64,000 bases of DNA from Limnanthes douglasii subsp. nivea (Eukaryota; Streptophyta; Magnoliopsida; Brassicales; Limnanthaceae), in contig JAUPFV010000003.1 of assembly GCA_036936605.1 (NCBI GenBank), positions 104,541,278-104,605,277 of the forward strand, read 5' to 3'. Positions 1-9,740 of this stretch are shown here, one piece after another (position 1 is the first letter of the stretch; each line of letters begins with the position of its first letter). The position numbers and the translations under genes are program-made. Under the pieces are notes generated by a model, which was given only the letters and a program-made list of their open reading frames with translations, did no database searches and was not told where the DNA came from.

Positions 1-145
1 AGATAACAACAGACAATGGGCCACAGTTCGACAACAAGGAGATGGAGAGTTTTTGTGCCTCTAGAGGTATACAACATTGTTTCTCTTCACCCTTCCATCC
101 ACAAGGGTATACAACATTGTTTCTCTTCACCCTTCCATCCACTGG
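1..145 (+). pseudogene. integrase-core fragment fused to protease
   Basis: The first ~88 bases encode the second catalytic-aspartate region of a Ty3/gypsy integrase (TTDNGPQFDNKEMESF, then GIQHCFSSPFHP). They match 3063-3150 almost base for base (one mismatch, at 84/3146). After a short duplication the reading runs directly into protease sequence, so the normal order (protease before integrase) is reversed here. The simplest reading is a tandem or recombined element junction with the upstream copy cut by the window edge. It is a remnant and not a gene. Confidence 0.7.
66..142 (+). repeat. 37-bp direct duplication at the integrase/protease junction
   Basis: A 37-base stretch (66-102) is repeated exactly at 106-142 with three bases between the copies. 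The period is 40, so the second copy is read in another frame. It sits exactly where integrase sequence joins protease sequence, as expected for end-joining or replication slippage at a rearrangement breakpoint. Confidence 0.9.
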
Positions 146-545
146 AAGCTCAATAGATATGATCGGGGAGTTGGAAGAGGAAGTTTTGTTGGGCAAGGGC
201 CCTTTTAAAAAGATGGTTAGAATACTGTTTGTTGTAGTGGATTGTCTCACTTGTTATAATGTTATTCTAGGAAGGTCTTGGCTCTCTAGGATGCATGCAG
301 TGGCCTCAACTGTCCACCAATGTTTGAAATACGATGTGCAAGGACAAGTGAGAGTTGTTAGGAGCAGCCAAAAGATAGCAAGAGAGTGTTATGCAACAAC
401 AATGGCTCCTCAGACGTTGGGGGCAGTTCGTATCAATGAAGAATAGCAGTTTGAGGGGATTTCTGGGGGTGAGGGTGAAATTGATGACCCCAGAGAGACC
501 CCTGGTGTTTTAATACCAGTCGAAGAAGTCGAAACATATTCTTTG
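143..545 (+). pseudogene. Tat pol: aspartic protease C-terminal part (A)
   Basis: Encodes the C-terminal half of a retrotransposon aspartic protease and the linker to RT: TGSS, then GPFKKM, FVVVDCLTCYNVILGRSW, LSRMHAVASTVHQCLKY. The same block occurs at 53013-53234 in element B. The active-site DTG part is absent because the sequence joins an integrase fragment just upstream, so no functional protease can be made. An in-frame TAG lies at 444-446 and a one-base shift near 550 separates this part from RT. Confidence 0.8.
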
Positions 546-546
546 G

Positions 547-1970
547 AAGAAGGAAAAAAATATTAAGATAGGGTCCAAAATGACGTCCGAACTAAAGGGT
601 AAAATGTTGAAGTTCTTAAAAGACCATCAACATGTTTTTGCTTGGTGCAATGCTGATGTTACCGGAGTACCAGCAACTATTATATCGCACCAACTGTCCA
701 TTCAAAGAGACATAACACCTGTGGTACAAAAGAGAAGAGCTTTTTCCAAGGAAAAGGCTGATGTCATAGTTCAAGAAGTCGACAGACTTACCAAAATGGG
801 GCACATAAAGTAGTCTCAATATCCTTTATGGACAGCCAATCCGGTCCTGGTGAAAAAGAAAAATGGAAAGTGGCGTATGTGTATTGATTTTACCGATCTC
901 AACAGGGCCTGCCCAAAAAATTAATACCCAGTTCCCCAGATTGATAAATTGGTGGATACCACATCTGGGAACAAGCTGCGGTCTTTCTTGGATGCCTTCT
1001 CCGGGTACAATCAGATTCAAGTCGATCCGAAGATCAGGAGCACACTACTTTTGTTACTGATAAGGGTCTTCATTGTTACAAGGTGATGCCATTTGGGTTA
1101 AAAAATGCTGGGGCTACTTATCAGAGGTTAGTGAACAAAGCCTTTGCTGATCAAATTGGAAGAAATATGGAAGTATACATCGATGGCATGATGGTAAAAA
1201 ATATGGACGAAGAGCTACACTTGACAGATCTCCAAGAAACTTTTGCTAACTTAGTAAAAGTAAATTTGAAACTAAATCCAGAGAAGTGCGTGTTCGGAGT
1301 ACAGTCCAGAAAATTCATGGGGTATATAATAAGTGAGCAAGGGATACAGCCTGATCCAGACCAGCTTAATGCTTTATTCCAAATGGAGCCTCCTCGGAAT
1401 ATTAAAGAAGTACAAAGGTTGACTGGGAGGTTGGCTGCGTTAAATCGATTTATTTCAAGGTCTTCGGACAGGTGCGCCCCGTTCTTTCAAACTCTAAACG
1501 GTACAAAGGGATTCGACTGGACTTCGCAGTGTGATGAGGCCTTTAATGAAATTAAAAAATATCTGTCCTCCCCCAAGACTTTATTTAAACCTGTTGATGG
1601 AGAGACACTCTTCATATACTTGGCGGTTTCCAGTTGTGCCATAATTGCCGTATTAGTGAGGGAGGTAGATAATTATCCCCGTCCGGTGTATTACATCGGC
1701 AAGAGCTTGTTAGATGCAGAAAAACGCTATTTGAAGCTTAAAATATTAGCATTAGCCCTGGTAATTGCTGCAAGGAAGATGAGGCCCTATTTCCAGGCTC
1801 ATCCTATTATTGTCCGGACATCTTTTCCCTTAAAAAACGTTCTTCAAAAGGCAGACATTTCGAGTAGAATGACTAAGTGGTCAGTGGAACTGGGGGACTT
1901 CGATATTGATTTTGCTCCTCGGACAGCAATCAAAGCCCAAGCTGTGGCTGATTTTTTAGTTGAATTCCAT
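547..1970 (+). pseudogene. Tat pol: reverse transcriptase and first RNase H (A)
   Basis: RT begins with KMTSELKGKM..HVFAW and continues through NPVLVKKKNGKWRMCIDFTD, FLDAFSGYNQIQVDP, MPFGLKNAGATYQRLVN and the catalytic box. That box reads YIDG at 1176-1187, where element B has the normal YIDD (53666-53677), so the second catalytic aspartate is lost. Stops at 813 (TAG) and near 922 (TAA) and a frameshift before 1083 break the frame; 1083-2276 is then open. The Ty3-type RNase H region follows (FDWTSQCDEAF, PVYYIGKSLLDAEKRY, KMRPYF, MTKWSVELGDFDIDF). Normal function would be cDNA synthesis from the element RNA in cytoplasmic particles; this copy cannot do it. Confidence 0.88.
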
Positions 1971-2302
1971 TCCGATAGGGATACAGAGCAAACAACTGAT
2001 GTAAAAGATAAAAAAGTCTGGGTCGTCCGTACTGATGGTGGATCAAGTACTATGGGATGTGGAGCAGGGGTATGCTTGACCTCTCCTTATGGTGACAAAA
2101 TGTACCAAGCTATATGTTTTGCTTTTAGGGCCTCTAATAATGAATCCGAATATGAAGCTGCTATAACTGGTTTAAAGTTGGCTCTTATTTGTGGTGCCAA
2201 GAGGGTCAAGTTAATGAGTGATTATCAGCTTCTTATCCATCATGTGGCAAGGGTGAAGCCAAAAAAGAGCAACTAATAAAATACTTACTTCTTCTCAAAG
2301 AT
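1971..2302 (+). pseudogene. Tat pol: archaeal-type second RNase H (A)
   Basis: After the first RNase H the frame continues with WVVRTDGGSSTMGCGAGV, ASNNESEYEAAITGLKLAL and MSDYQLL. These carry the D..E..D residues of an RNase HI of the archaeal/plant type that marks the Tat lineage. The last motif reads SDYQL where B reads SDSQL. A one-base frameshift near 2250 ends the ORF at 2276; the continuation (EQLIKYLLLLKDVALKF) is in the next frame. In the family this domain is thought to help remove RNA from the RNA:DNA hybrid. Confidence 0.85.
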
Positions 2303-3510
2303 GTGGCACTTAAATTCAAGAGCATTGTTTATGAGCACATACCCCGAGCAGAAAATGAACTGGCAGACTTCTTGGCAACCATAGCATATACTGAATCCTA
2401 CCCTTGGATTCATGTGCTGGAGTGCCCATCCATTCAATTCAGTATGGGTAAAGAGGAACAAAGCTTTGATATACAGATAAAACAGCCTCAAGATTGGAGG
2501 TTTCCTCTCTTTCAATACCTCTCAGATGGTATCTTGCCTTCGGACAAATCAATAGCAAGGAAAGTGAAATACAAGGCCAGTGGTTTTGTCATCCTAAGAG
2601 ATGTTCTTTATAAAAATTCTTACAGTAAACCCCTCTTACGATGTTTGGGAGTTGATGAATCTCAGATAGTTCTCTCCGAATTACATGATGGTGAGGGATC
2701 AACTCACTGCGGGTTCAGGGCTCTGACAAGAAGAGTTTTGTTAGCTGGGTATTATTGGCCCTCTATAATGCAAGATGCTAAGGAGCTGGTGAGAAGGTGT
2801 GACCCATGCCAGAGATATAGCAACGAAATTCATATTCCAGCCACCCCGTTAGAGTCAATTTCTGAGCCTATAGCCTTTGCTCGATGGGGGCTGGACTTGG
2901 TGGGACCTCTACCTATGGCATCCGGAGGATGCAGGACAATAATTGTTGCTATTGATTATTTTTCGAAGTGGATTGAAGCAGCTCCATTGGAAGGTACAAC
3001 ATCAAAAGCTGTCATAAAATTTATTTGATCCAATATCAGTTGCAGATTTGGAATTCCACAGAAGATAACAACAGACAATGGGCCACAGTTCGACAACAAG
3101 GAGATGGAGAGTTTTTGTGCCTCTAGAGGTATACAACATTGTTTCCCTTCGAGTTCATAATTTCTTCGAACACACTAACGAGGTGGCTATCAGAAACCAG
3201 CTTGATTTAATAGATGAAAAAAGAGTTAAAGCTCACCTTAGAGTTTCACACTATCAAGGTTTGATGAGAAGCAGGTTCGCTTCCAAAATTAAGAGGAGGG
3301 ATTTCAAACCGGGGAGCAAGGTTTTGAGAAAAGTCTTCCTACATACTAAAGAAAAACAGTTCGGTAAGTTGGCTCCAACTTGGGAAGGATCCTATGTGGT
3401 CATTGAAAAGCTTAAGCCTGGGACATACCGGCTCCAAGACAAAGATGGAAGGGTTTTGAATCACCCTTGGAATATTGAGCACCTCCGGATGTACTTGTTT
3501 AAACGTTCAT
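2303..3510 (+). pseudogene. Tat pol: integrase with internal deletion (A)
   Basis: Starts with the RNase H tail (YEHIPRAENELADFLAT), then the HHCC zinc finger (HDGEGSTHCG ... YYWPSIM ... CDPCQRY), the integrase core (RWGLDLVGPLPMASGG, IDYFSKWIEAAP) and the second Asp (TTDNGPQFD near 3075). A TGA at 3026-3028 interrupts the frame. After GIQHCF (3145) the sequence jumps to the C-terminal part (HNFFEHTNEVAIRNQLDLID, LAPTWEGSYVVIEKLKPGTY). Comparison with B shows that the block holding the catalytic Glu is deleted. The DDE triad is therefore incomplete and the enzyme dead. Confidence 0.87.
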
Positions 3511-3521
3511 TTAAATATTTC

Positions 3522-3569
3522 GGGGCATACTCTTTCCTACCCTGGTGCCGCGGGGAGGTTTTGATGAGG
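3522..3569 (+). other. conserved post-pol motif (A)
   Basis: Right after the integrase ORF comes a block of the form GGGGCATACTCTTTCCTACC, then a GCGGGGAGGTTTTGATGAGG-like end. The same block follows integrase in B (56201-56250) and, more diverged, in the unrelated Tat copy at 28279-28328. Similar sequences are known downstream of pol in many plant Tat elements. Its role is not established; candidates are RNA processing, packaging or second-strand priming. Confidence 0.65.
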
Positions 3570-3984
3570 TGTTCGGGCTCTTTTATAAAATTTGATACCT
3601 TCTTAAAAATTTGGAGTGTTGTTACTTAATGGTTTCTTGTCAAATTTTTATTTAAACACAGGCCAGATTAAACTAAAGGAATGATGACTACTTAAACATT
3701 TGTCATCGGAGAATCTAAACACTCACACTTTAGAATGTTTATGAAATAACTAAGGTCCGTTTAAACATTAGCCACCAAAATTGAAAAAACTATGGAAAAA
3801 TGCAAGAGTTGTGAAAAATGAAGAAATCCATTAAAACAACCGAAGTGCCTTGGCCATCCAAGGACTTTAAATTGTCAAAACAAACAGATCTATCCGGTCG
3901 AGGACCAGACACAGTTACAAAAATGCCTTGGCCATCCAAGGACTTTGGTTCAATCAAAACAAAAGTATAAAAATAATTGATACT
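3570..3984. other. post-pol spacer with duplicated hairpin
   Basis: Noncoding AT-rich spacer between integrase and the 3' end of the antisense ORF. It holds two copies, 78 bp apart, of a 26-base hairpin sequence (3843-3868 and 3921-3946). The core is CCTTGGCCATCCAAGG, with arms CCTTGG/CCAAGG, a 4-base loop and extra flanking AAGT/ACTT pairing in the first copy. The nearer copy starts 39 nt beyond the aORF stop. B has one copy at 56701-56726, 34 nt beyond its aORF stop. The fixed position suggests a 3' UTR element of the antisense transcript. Confidence 0.7.
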
Positions 3985-6895
3985 CTAAGACTGAGCCTTT
4001 GAAGATGGCTCATCCTCGCTCGTTTTCTTCTTCTTGGGGTCATCATTTCCCTCATCTGGACTCTCCCCGGTGTTCTCCTCTTCATCGGATGAGTCAGCAC
4101 TAGAATAATCATGCTTGTCTCCATCAGCCATTGTGTAGAAGGGAAGGTCGGGGTACTCTAAAAAGTCCATAAGTCTCCCAGATTCCTCTTCGGAAACTTT
4201 TCATAAAAGAGTAAAACCATTCCCGACTTTACTTTGGCATACATTTCCTCCTGAGTGTCTATCACATTGTTGGCAGATCAGTTTTTTCTTGTGTAGCCTT
4301 GGACACCGAGTCCTCGAGCGAGATCTTGTCATTGGTTAAAGTATCAATGACCCTGTTCCTGGCATTCACCTCCTCTTTCGAGGAAGAGAGAGCTTTCTCC
4401 AACTCGGACTGCTTTCCCCGAAGTTCTCTGATAGTATCTTCTAAGGTGGCTACCTTTGTGACCCAACCCTCCTGGTTCTTCTTTAACTCCTCGTTTTCGC
4501 CATTCAGGACATCAACATTTTGGTTGGCAATGAGGAGGTCACCGGACAATCTCTCCTTGTCAGAATTAGGGGCAGTAATGATAGCTGAATGACCTCGCAC
4601 TTGTCTCTCCAGATTAAGCACTGGCTGAATATTACTCAAAATAGAGTGAGCTATAACATCCCTTTTACTTGAAACAATGAAAGACTTACCATTGGAGGTA
4701 ACGATGTTCGAAGTGCTTGGAGGGAGGTAGGGCCCATCAAAATCGTCTTTGGGGAGATTTTCAAAGTATTCACCAAGCCCCTCAAGCCCAGTAATATCGA
4801 AACCGTCAATAATAATATCTCCACCTCCAACCTCTTCAGTTCGAAAGTCACCAGGGATCTCTTCTGCTCTTGTGAGATCAGTAGGGTCAATGAGAGGAAG
4901 GGGCTCTGAGGGCCGGAGATAAATTTCATCACCCTTGGAGGTCTTTTTCTTCTTGGCCTCCATGCCTTTGCTTTATGCTCCCCGTTTCCTATCTCTCTTA
5001 GGCACCCTTGGAGGTTTTGGAGATCCTGCCTCTTCCCTAGTGCTCTCATGCTCCACTACTTCAAGAAGAGCAGCATCAATTTGACTTGAAACTGGCCCCT
5101 CTTGGTTTGTTGGAGCAGTTTCCTCCGCTTCGGTGGGGTTGGCCTCAACTGCACTAAGCTTCCCCTTACCTTTCTTACCCTTCATCTTACTTGGGGCCTT
5201 GGCTCTACCGGGCAGATACAATGCCCCGTCCGGTGTGTGTGTTCTTTTAAGGACTACATCCGGAGGGGGTGGGGTGGTAAGTTCCTCCTAGGATAATTCC
5301 CTCCGGTCGGTGGTGTTCCAGAGGTAGGACCTTGCAAGATTGCCTCCGGTAAAGGCATTGTTAAAACGATTCCTCCATTTGTCAGCAGCCCAAGCGTTTA
5401 GCTTGGTACAAGTGACCTGCCCGGCCTTCAAGTGATCATTAAAGTCTTTGGGCAACTCTATAAAAAAACAACAAGATAAGTTAGTTAAACAAGTTCGATA
5501 AAAATAAAAATGGGATTGTGGGGTGGGATTCTTACGATCGCTTCGCCATCTGCTGGCGAGGAGGCTCGAGTTGACACCGACTTTGATCTTCCTCCCATTC
5601 TCCCAAGCACCACTCACAAACAAAAAGTGAGTCTTCCAATTTCTCTCCGACTCAAGAAGGTCATCCACTGTTTTGTAATTATCACCCATGTTGAAGTGAA
5701 AGAAGGGAATGTGGTGGTTTCTGCAGAGGCTGGCCACAACTGCAAACTCCTCCATTGGAAGAGGAATTCCGGAGATCCTAGAGGCCATGATACAGGCCAT
5801 GAGGGTGTACCATGCGTTAGAACTCAGTTGACTTGGGCAGAGTTTGATGAGATGAAAATACTTGACTATCTGCGGGTATAAGGGAAACCTCAGTCCCCAG
5901 TTGAAGAGCTCAGTGAAGAAAACTATTTCACTGAGCTTGCAGTCCATTGGAGTTTCTGCGTCTATTGGAATCCTTATTTTGATGTTCTCCGGGATTCCCC
6001 ACTTTGTTCGCATCTGACCCAGCTCGGCTGTGTGTATGAAAGTATAGTTAAGTTTTTGCAAAGCTATCAAATATTTAACACTCACCTTGTGGAAACAAGG
6101 TCCCACTTTTCCTACAAGGACCTCCGGTAAGTCTGGATGCCTTAAGCATAGTTTCTCTTTTCCTTTTTCCTTCTTGGCAGCAATAGCCTCACTTGTCTTC
6201 CCAGAGACTTCAGACTCAAAGGGAGCCTCTTCAACAGAATCCTCCATCACTTCTTCCATAACTACGGAGGGGTTTTCAGTTGTTTGAGGGTGAGGGAAGT
6301 TAGAAGTTGGCTCAGCATGACCTCCGGATTATTGGGCTTCGATGTTTTCTTTAACTCTAACCTCCGGATGGGGCTCATATGCGGTGGTTTCTTTTCGGAG
6401 GCTTGAGCTAGATGCCTCCGGTCCGGACAGCTTGTCAGTAGGAACTTTTATGGGTGCCTCTGACCCCGTGTTGTTGTCTTTGGCCCCTGATTTAGAAGGT
6501 GTACCTTTTGAAGCCTGCCCTTTTACCAGGCGACCTCTTCTCCGATCGACTAATTTCTCTGGAGAGGCATCAACATCTGATCCCATGGCTATGAAAGGAG
6601 AAGGCTTCTTAAAACTAGTGACAACTTACCGTGGTTCAACAGTGGGCTCTGATTCTTGAACCGACGAGCCTGAAACAATTGGTGAGAGTCTGGTTTGGAA
6701 CAACTTCCTGGGTTTAACGCTTCTAGTTGAAGAAGAGCCCTGATCAGGCTCTGTGCTTGGTGTTACTGGTTTGTCAGCAGGAGAGACAGGGAGGCCGGCA
6801 GCAATGCGCCTTTCTCGTTCAACCTTTTGGGCCTTTTCTAACTCCGATAACTTAAGCCACCCACCTTTGATTAAAGTGTTCATAACTGTGAACAT
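3985..6895 (-). pseudogene. antisense ORF (aORF) protein of Tat element A, PF04195-like
   Basis: A long coding region antisense to the retrotransposon. It starts at ATG 6895 (MFTVMNTLIKGGWLKLSELEK), a start also found in B, C and D. One frame runs to 4262, broken by only a few in-frame stops (near 6625, 6328, 5288, 4973) and by a spliceable intron at 5458-5535. Order: low-complexity basic N-terminus; a domain resembling Pfam PF04195 'putative gypsy type transposon' (HPDLPEVLVGKVGPCFHKV, KWGIPENIKIRIP, NWGLRFPLYPQIVKYFHL, LCPSQLSSNAWYTL); a Lys-rich linker; a coiled coil near 4300-4550; and, after two frameshifts, an acidic tail ending at 3985 (DSSDEEENTGESPDEGNDDP). Function is unknown. Its promoter-like region is at 6994-7173. 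Confidence 0.85.
5458..5535 (-). other. phase-1 intron in aORF A (78 nt)
   Basis: On the minus strand the coding sequence ..SRWRSD is interrupted by GTAAGAATCC...TTTTTTTATAG and resumes with LPKDFNDHLK. The same codon position and phase carry an intron in aORF D (13576-13656, 81 nt) and aORF B (58265-58343, 79 nt). In A the frame happens to stay open through the intron, so it is easy to miss. Being antisense to the element RNA, it is not spliced from the sense genomic RNA. Confidence 0.75.
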
Positions 6896-6993
6896 AAACT
6901 CACACCGAAAGAAGGTTTTTGTTTTTGAGAGAAAACTTTGAAGTTTAAGCAAAGTAAGATTAAAGAGGATGATAAACAGTAAATGAGTGACTA

Positions 6994-7173
6994 ATTTATA
7001 GTAAATGTGCAAAAAGTGCTTTGATTTCTAGGAGAATTCGAAAGGGTTGTAATGATTAAAGACGGCGTTGATGTCATCTTCATTAAATGAAGAGGTTACT
7101 TTTTGGAGAAGGTGAGAGCGCCATTCTAGGTGAAAAAACGGCTGATGTGGCGAACCAGAGAGAGACACGTGTC
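6994..7173 (-). promoter_or_regulatory. putative antisense promoter of aORF A (G-box + TATA)
   Basis: Reading on the minus strand: the palindrome GACACGTGTC (7164-7173), whose core CACGTG is a plant G-box; about 165 bp later a TATAAAT box (6994-7000); then the aORF ATG at 6895. The same order and near-identical spacing occur in B, C and D. Sequence just downstream of the G-box is also shared with D (an AGCCGTTTTT-type block and a GCGCTC block). Transcription start was not determined. Confidence 0.65.
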
Positions 7174-7338
7174 CCATGAATTCTGGCAAGAAACCGTTTA
7201 AGTTTTCAAGAACTTTTTCAGTTCAGATAAAGCTGTAACAAAGTTCGAAGGACCTGTCCGGATATGACTGTGACCACCTGCAGACTATTTTTTAGGTCTT
7301 GCCAAAGGCCTTTGAACACCACTTAAAAAAGGGGCTAC

Positions 7339-7751
7339 TGATGAGTCTGGATGCTGTCACCACACCTTATGGGAACCGGACAGGGTTAATTCGGACAATG
7401 TCCATTTCACCGGACATGGGTAGTTCGGACAACTTTGATTCACTGAACTATCCAAACAGAATTAAAGTACTTAAAACTTAATCACTTTTTGACTAAGCTG
7501 ACTACCTACTTACTTAAAACTGATGGGTCCTTAAACTCGACCCGAATCCATTAAACACAACCCGAAAGTCCACATGGCCCAAAGTTAAGGCTATAAATAC
7601 CCAACCACCCACATTAAATGAGGGTAATGAAAATTAAATACAACCAGCTCAATTCTCCCTATACATTCTACCCAAACATTAAATACTCACAAAATTCCAC
7701 AAAACTCTAAACAAAAGTTACAAACTTACCCTCAAACAAAAATAAACCACA
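7339..7751 (+). repeat. LTR of Tat element A
   Basis: A polypurine stretch AAAAAAGGGGCTAC (7325-7338) is followed by TGATGAGTC, the LTR start shared with inverted element D. The LTR has CCGGACA-rich U3 repeats and a TATA box (TATAAATA, 7592-7599) followed by a pyrimidine/AC-rich leader, matching the B and D LTRs. The end near 7751 is placed by alignment with B and D (about +/-5 bp). No PBS-like sequence follows. Confidence 0.7.
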
Positions 7752-8689
7752 TTATTCATGACTTAATCAGTCAGATCTAATTATTTTCTAAGACTAAATC
7801 GAATGTCATTAGTGGTTTTATTTGTAAAAAACGATGGGCAGCTGGAAAATGTCTTTCGAAAATCATCAAACATAAATTCAGAAGCTACCACTACATCATT
7901 TATAAGCAATAGAAAATCTTAACGAAACCGAAGTTCCACATGGATTGAAATACATTAAGATTTGAAGATTACTTGATCCAGTTTCCATACATGCACACGT
8001 TAGATAACAAGCCTTCAAAGCCGAGTTGAGAGCATGGTTTTGGAACCTTTAAGACTCAATTACAAGGCTAGACAAATTAAAATTGATGAAGAATCATTCA
8101 AAGCTCATGATGTAGTCTCACATTCACTCGAAACGCTCCAGGTTGACAAATTTGAAGATGTCTATAAAAAATGACGTAGGTTTTGGGACCAGCGATGCTC
8201 ATATTTGTCATCAAGTGATAAGTCAATTGATATTAGTTGAGATTAAAATTCCCTAAAAGAAGATGTCACTGACGCTCCTGCTCCAGGCATCATGGTCGAA
8301 CAATGGGTTAGTACCACACGACCATGTCTCTTCCTGAATTTTGGAGGTATAACATCATCATGGTCAAACACCAAAAGACTACTTCAAGTTCGACCATCAT
8401 AGGTAGTTCAACAATCCCGTGCACAGCCTCAACACCAGTTTATGCAACCTCTTTTACAGCTCATACAACTACCAATGTAACCACTTGTGGAACAGACTTT
8501 TTAGCCTCCTCACTCGATTCTAAACCCAACTTGGGGAATAAATTTTTGAAGCTGGAAATTTCCATATGAACTTCTATGGTCAACCTTATTGGTACCCAAA
8601 TTCTCATTTCCTAAATCCTAATCAGCATAATCTAGACATGTACCAAGGCTCTGATTAACATCCAAGGTGAAATGACGCTGCTACGGACA
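7752..8689 (+). other. decayed 5' leader / gag N-terminal region
   Basis: Follows the LTR of A. No PBS and no convincing ORF are visible. The stretch at 8324-8569 reads as a short Ser/Thr-rich ORF, like the variable gag N-terminus of Tat elements, but that resemblance is weak. Confidence 0.35.
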
Positions 8690-9740
8690 TTTCTTACTTC
8701 TAAAGATATAACACTTCTAGGTCTCACTTGGCACACAAGATTATAGTAGAAGACTCACCTTATAAGTTTGATAGGTATAAAAATGGAAAATTACAACAAG
8801 TTGGGGGACCCCAAGAATTATAAGCAATTAAAAAATGTAATGCTCAACTTTGGTGGAGATGAATGATTATTTTGTCAGAATTTCTTAATAACTTTTAGAG
8901 GAAATGTACTGATTTGGTTCAACCAAATGTGCATGGATAGGCCTGAAGCTTCAAAACACTATCATTCATATTTATGAATCAATTTATTGGAAGCAATAAT
9001 ATATCATGCACTACACATATTTTGAATGATAATCTAATGGACTATACCAGATGATTTATAAAAACAAAGAATAACCTAGAATATTGTTATGAGATTGTGA
9101 CATGTGCTTCTTTCAAACAAGAGATTGTATCGAGTATGTTGGGAAGAAGACATATGAAGAAGAAGATTCTAATTTTTTAGGCCCTACTAGCCCATGTCAA
9201 ATCATGGATGAAGGTCAAAGAGACCATGCGCTTAAGAGCTCCCCCTGAACTATCAACTTCTTATTCATTAGAAGCCTACTTTAGTATCAACGATGGTACC
9301 ATACCCTTCGCTCATAATCTTGTTTCGTAATCATATTACCCCCAATAGATCGTTCAAGTGAACCCACCTCCAACACTTTTTGTAAATCCCAAACCAAGAT
9401 CTCTGGCGTCCGAGAAGAGAAACTCTTCAAGAAAAGGTCAAACATACTACAATGAATATAGAATAAGAGAGAAAACCATGATTTGAATCAGAGAGGTAAC
9501 TATACCGAGAATACAGAAATAACAATGTAAAAATAACATAAAATATCACTACCATTTATACAAAAACCAATGATTTTCTGCATTTCCAAAATTTATTGCC
9601 TATGTTTAAGACAAGAGAGGACATGAAAGATATTCTTCATTACATTAGAAACTATAGGTTCCTAAGAGACGATATCCAAACTCTTATTGAAGATGAAAAC
9701 CTAACTGAATTCATCAATGGAAAGCTTTTAGGGTCTAAAG
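8690..9740 (+). pseudogene. decayed Tat gag
   Basis: Multi-frame remains of a Ty3/gypsy gag. Recognisable pieces are KMENYNKLGDPKNYKQLKN and LNFGGDE..FCQNFLITFRGN (capsid core start), the RPEASKHYHSY / NQFIGSNNI segment, and a late block GHMKDILHYIRN ... TLIEDENLTEFINGK that matches the 'GHDTEDC..L...IE.LI..G.L.EFV' region of Tat gags, with its Cys lost. Many stops and frameshifts. It sits just after the LTR of A, as gag follows the second LTR of B, so it may be the start of a tandem internal region or a separate old element. Confidence 0.6.

Larger units (their letters stand above)
1..7751 (+). mobile_element. Ty3/gypsy Tat-lineage retrotransposon A (partial, decayed)
   Basis: The left end lies outside the window. 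On the plus strand the order is protease, reverse transcriptase, RNase H, a second archaeal-type RNase H, integrase, a noncoding spacer, a large ORF on the opposite strand, and an LTR. Dual RNase H plus an antisense ORF between pol and the 3' LTR is diagnostic for the Tat clade (Retand/Ogre-like). Pol is broken by frameshifts, stops, a fused junction at its left end and an integrase deletion, so this copy is not autonomous. Elements B, C and D in this window belong to the same or close families, judged by shared aORF, LTR start and promoter layout. No target-site duplication can be assigned because the 5' end is missing. Confidence 0.85.

Noticed and set aside
4299..4592. Plus-strand open frames over aORF A (also 5510-5881, 6342-6659)
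   Set aside because: Shadows of the minus-strand aORF, which aligns with three other copies.
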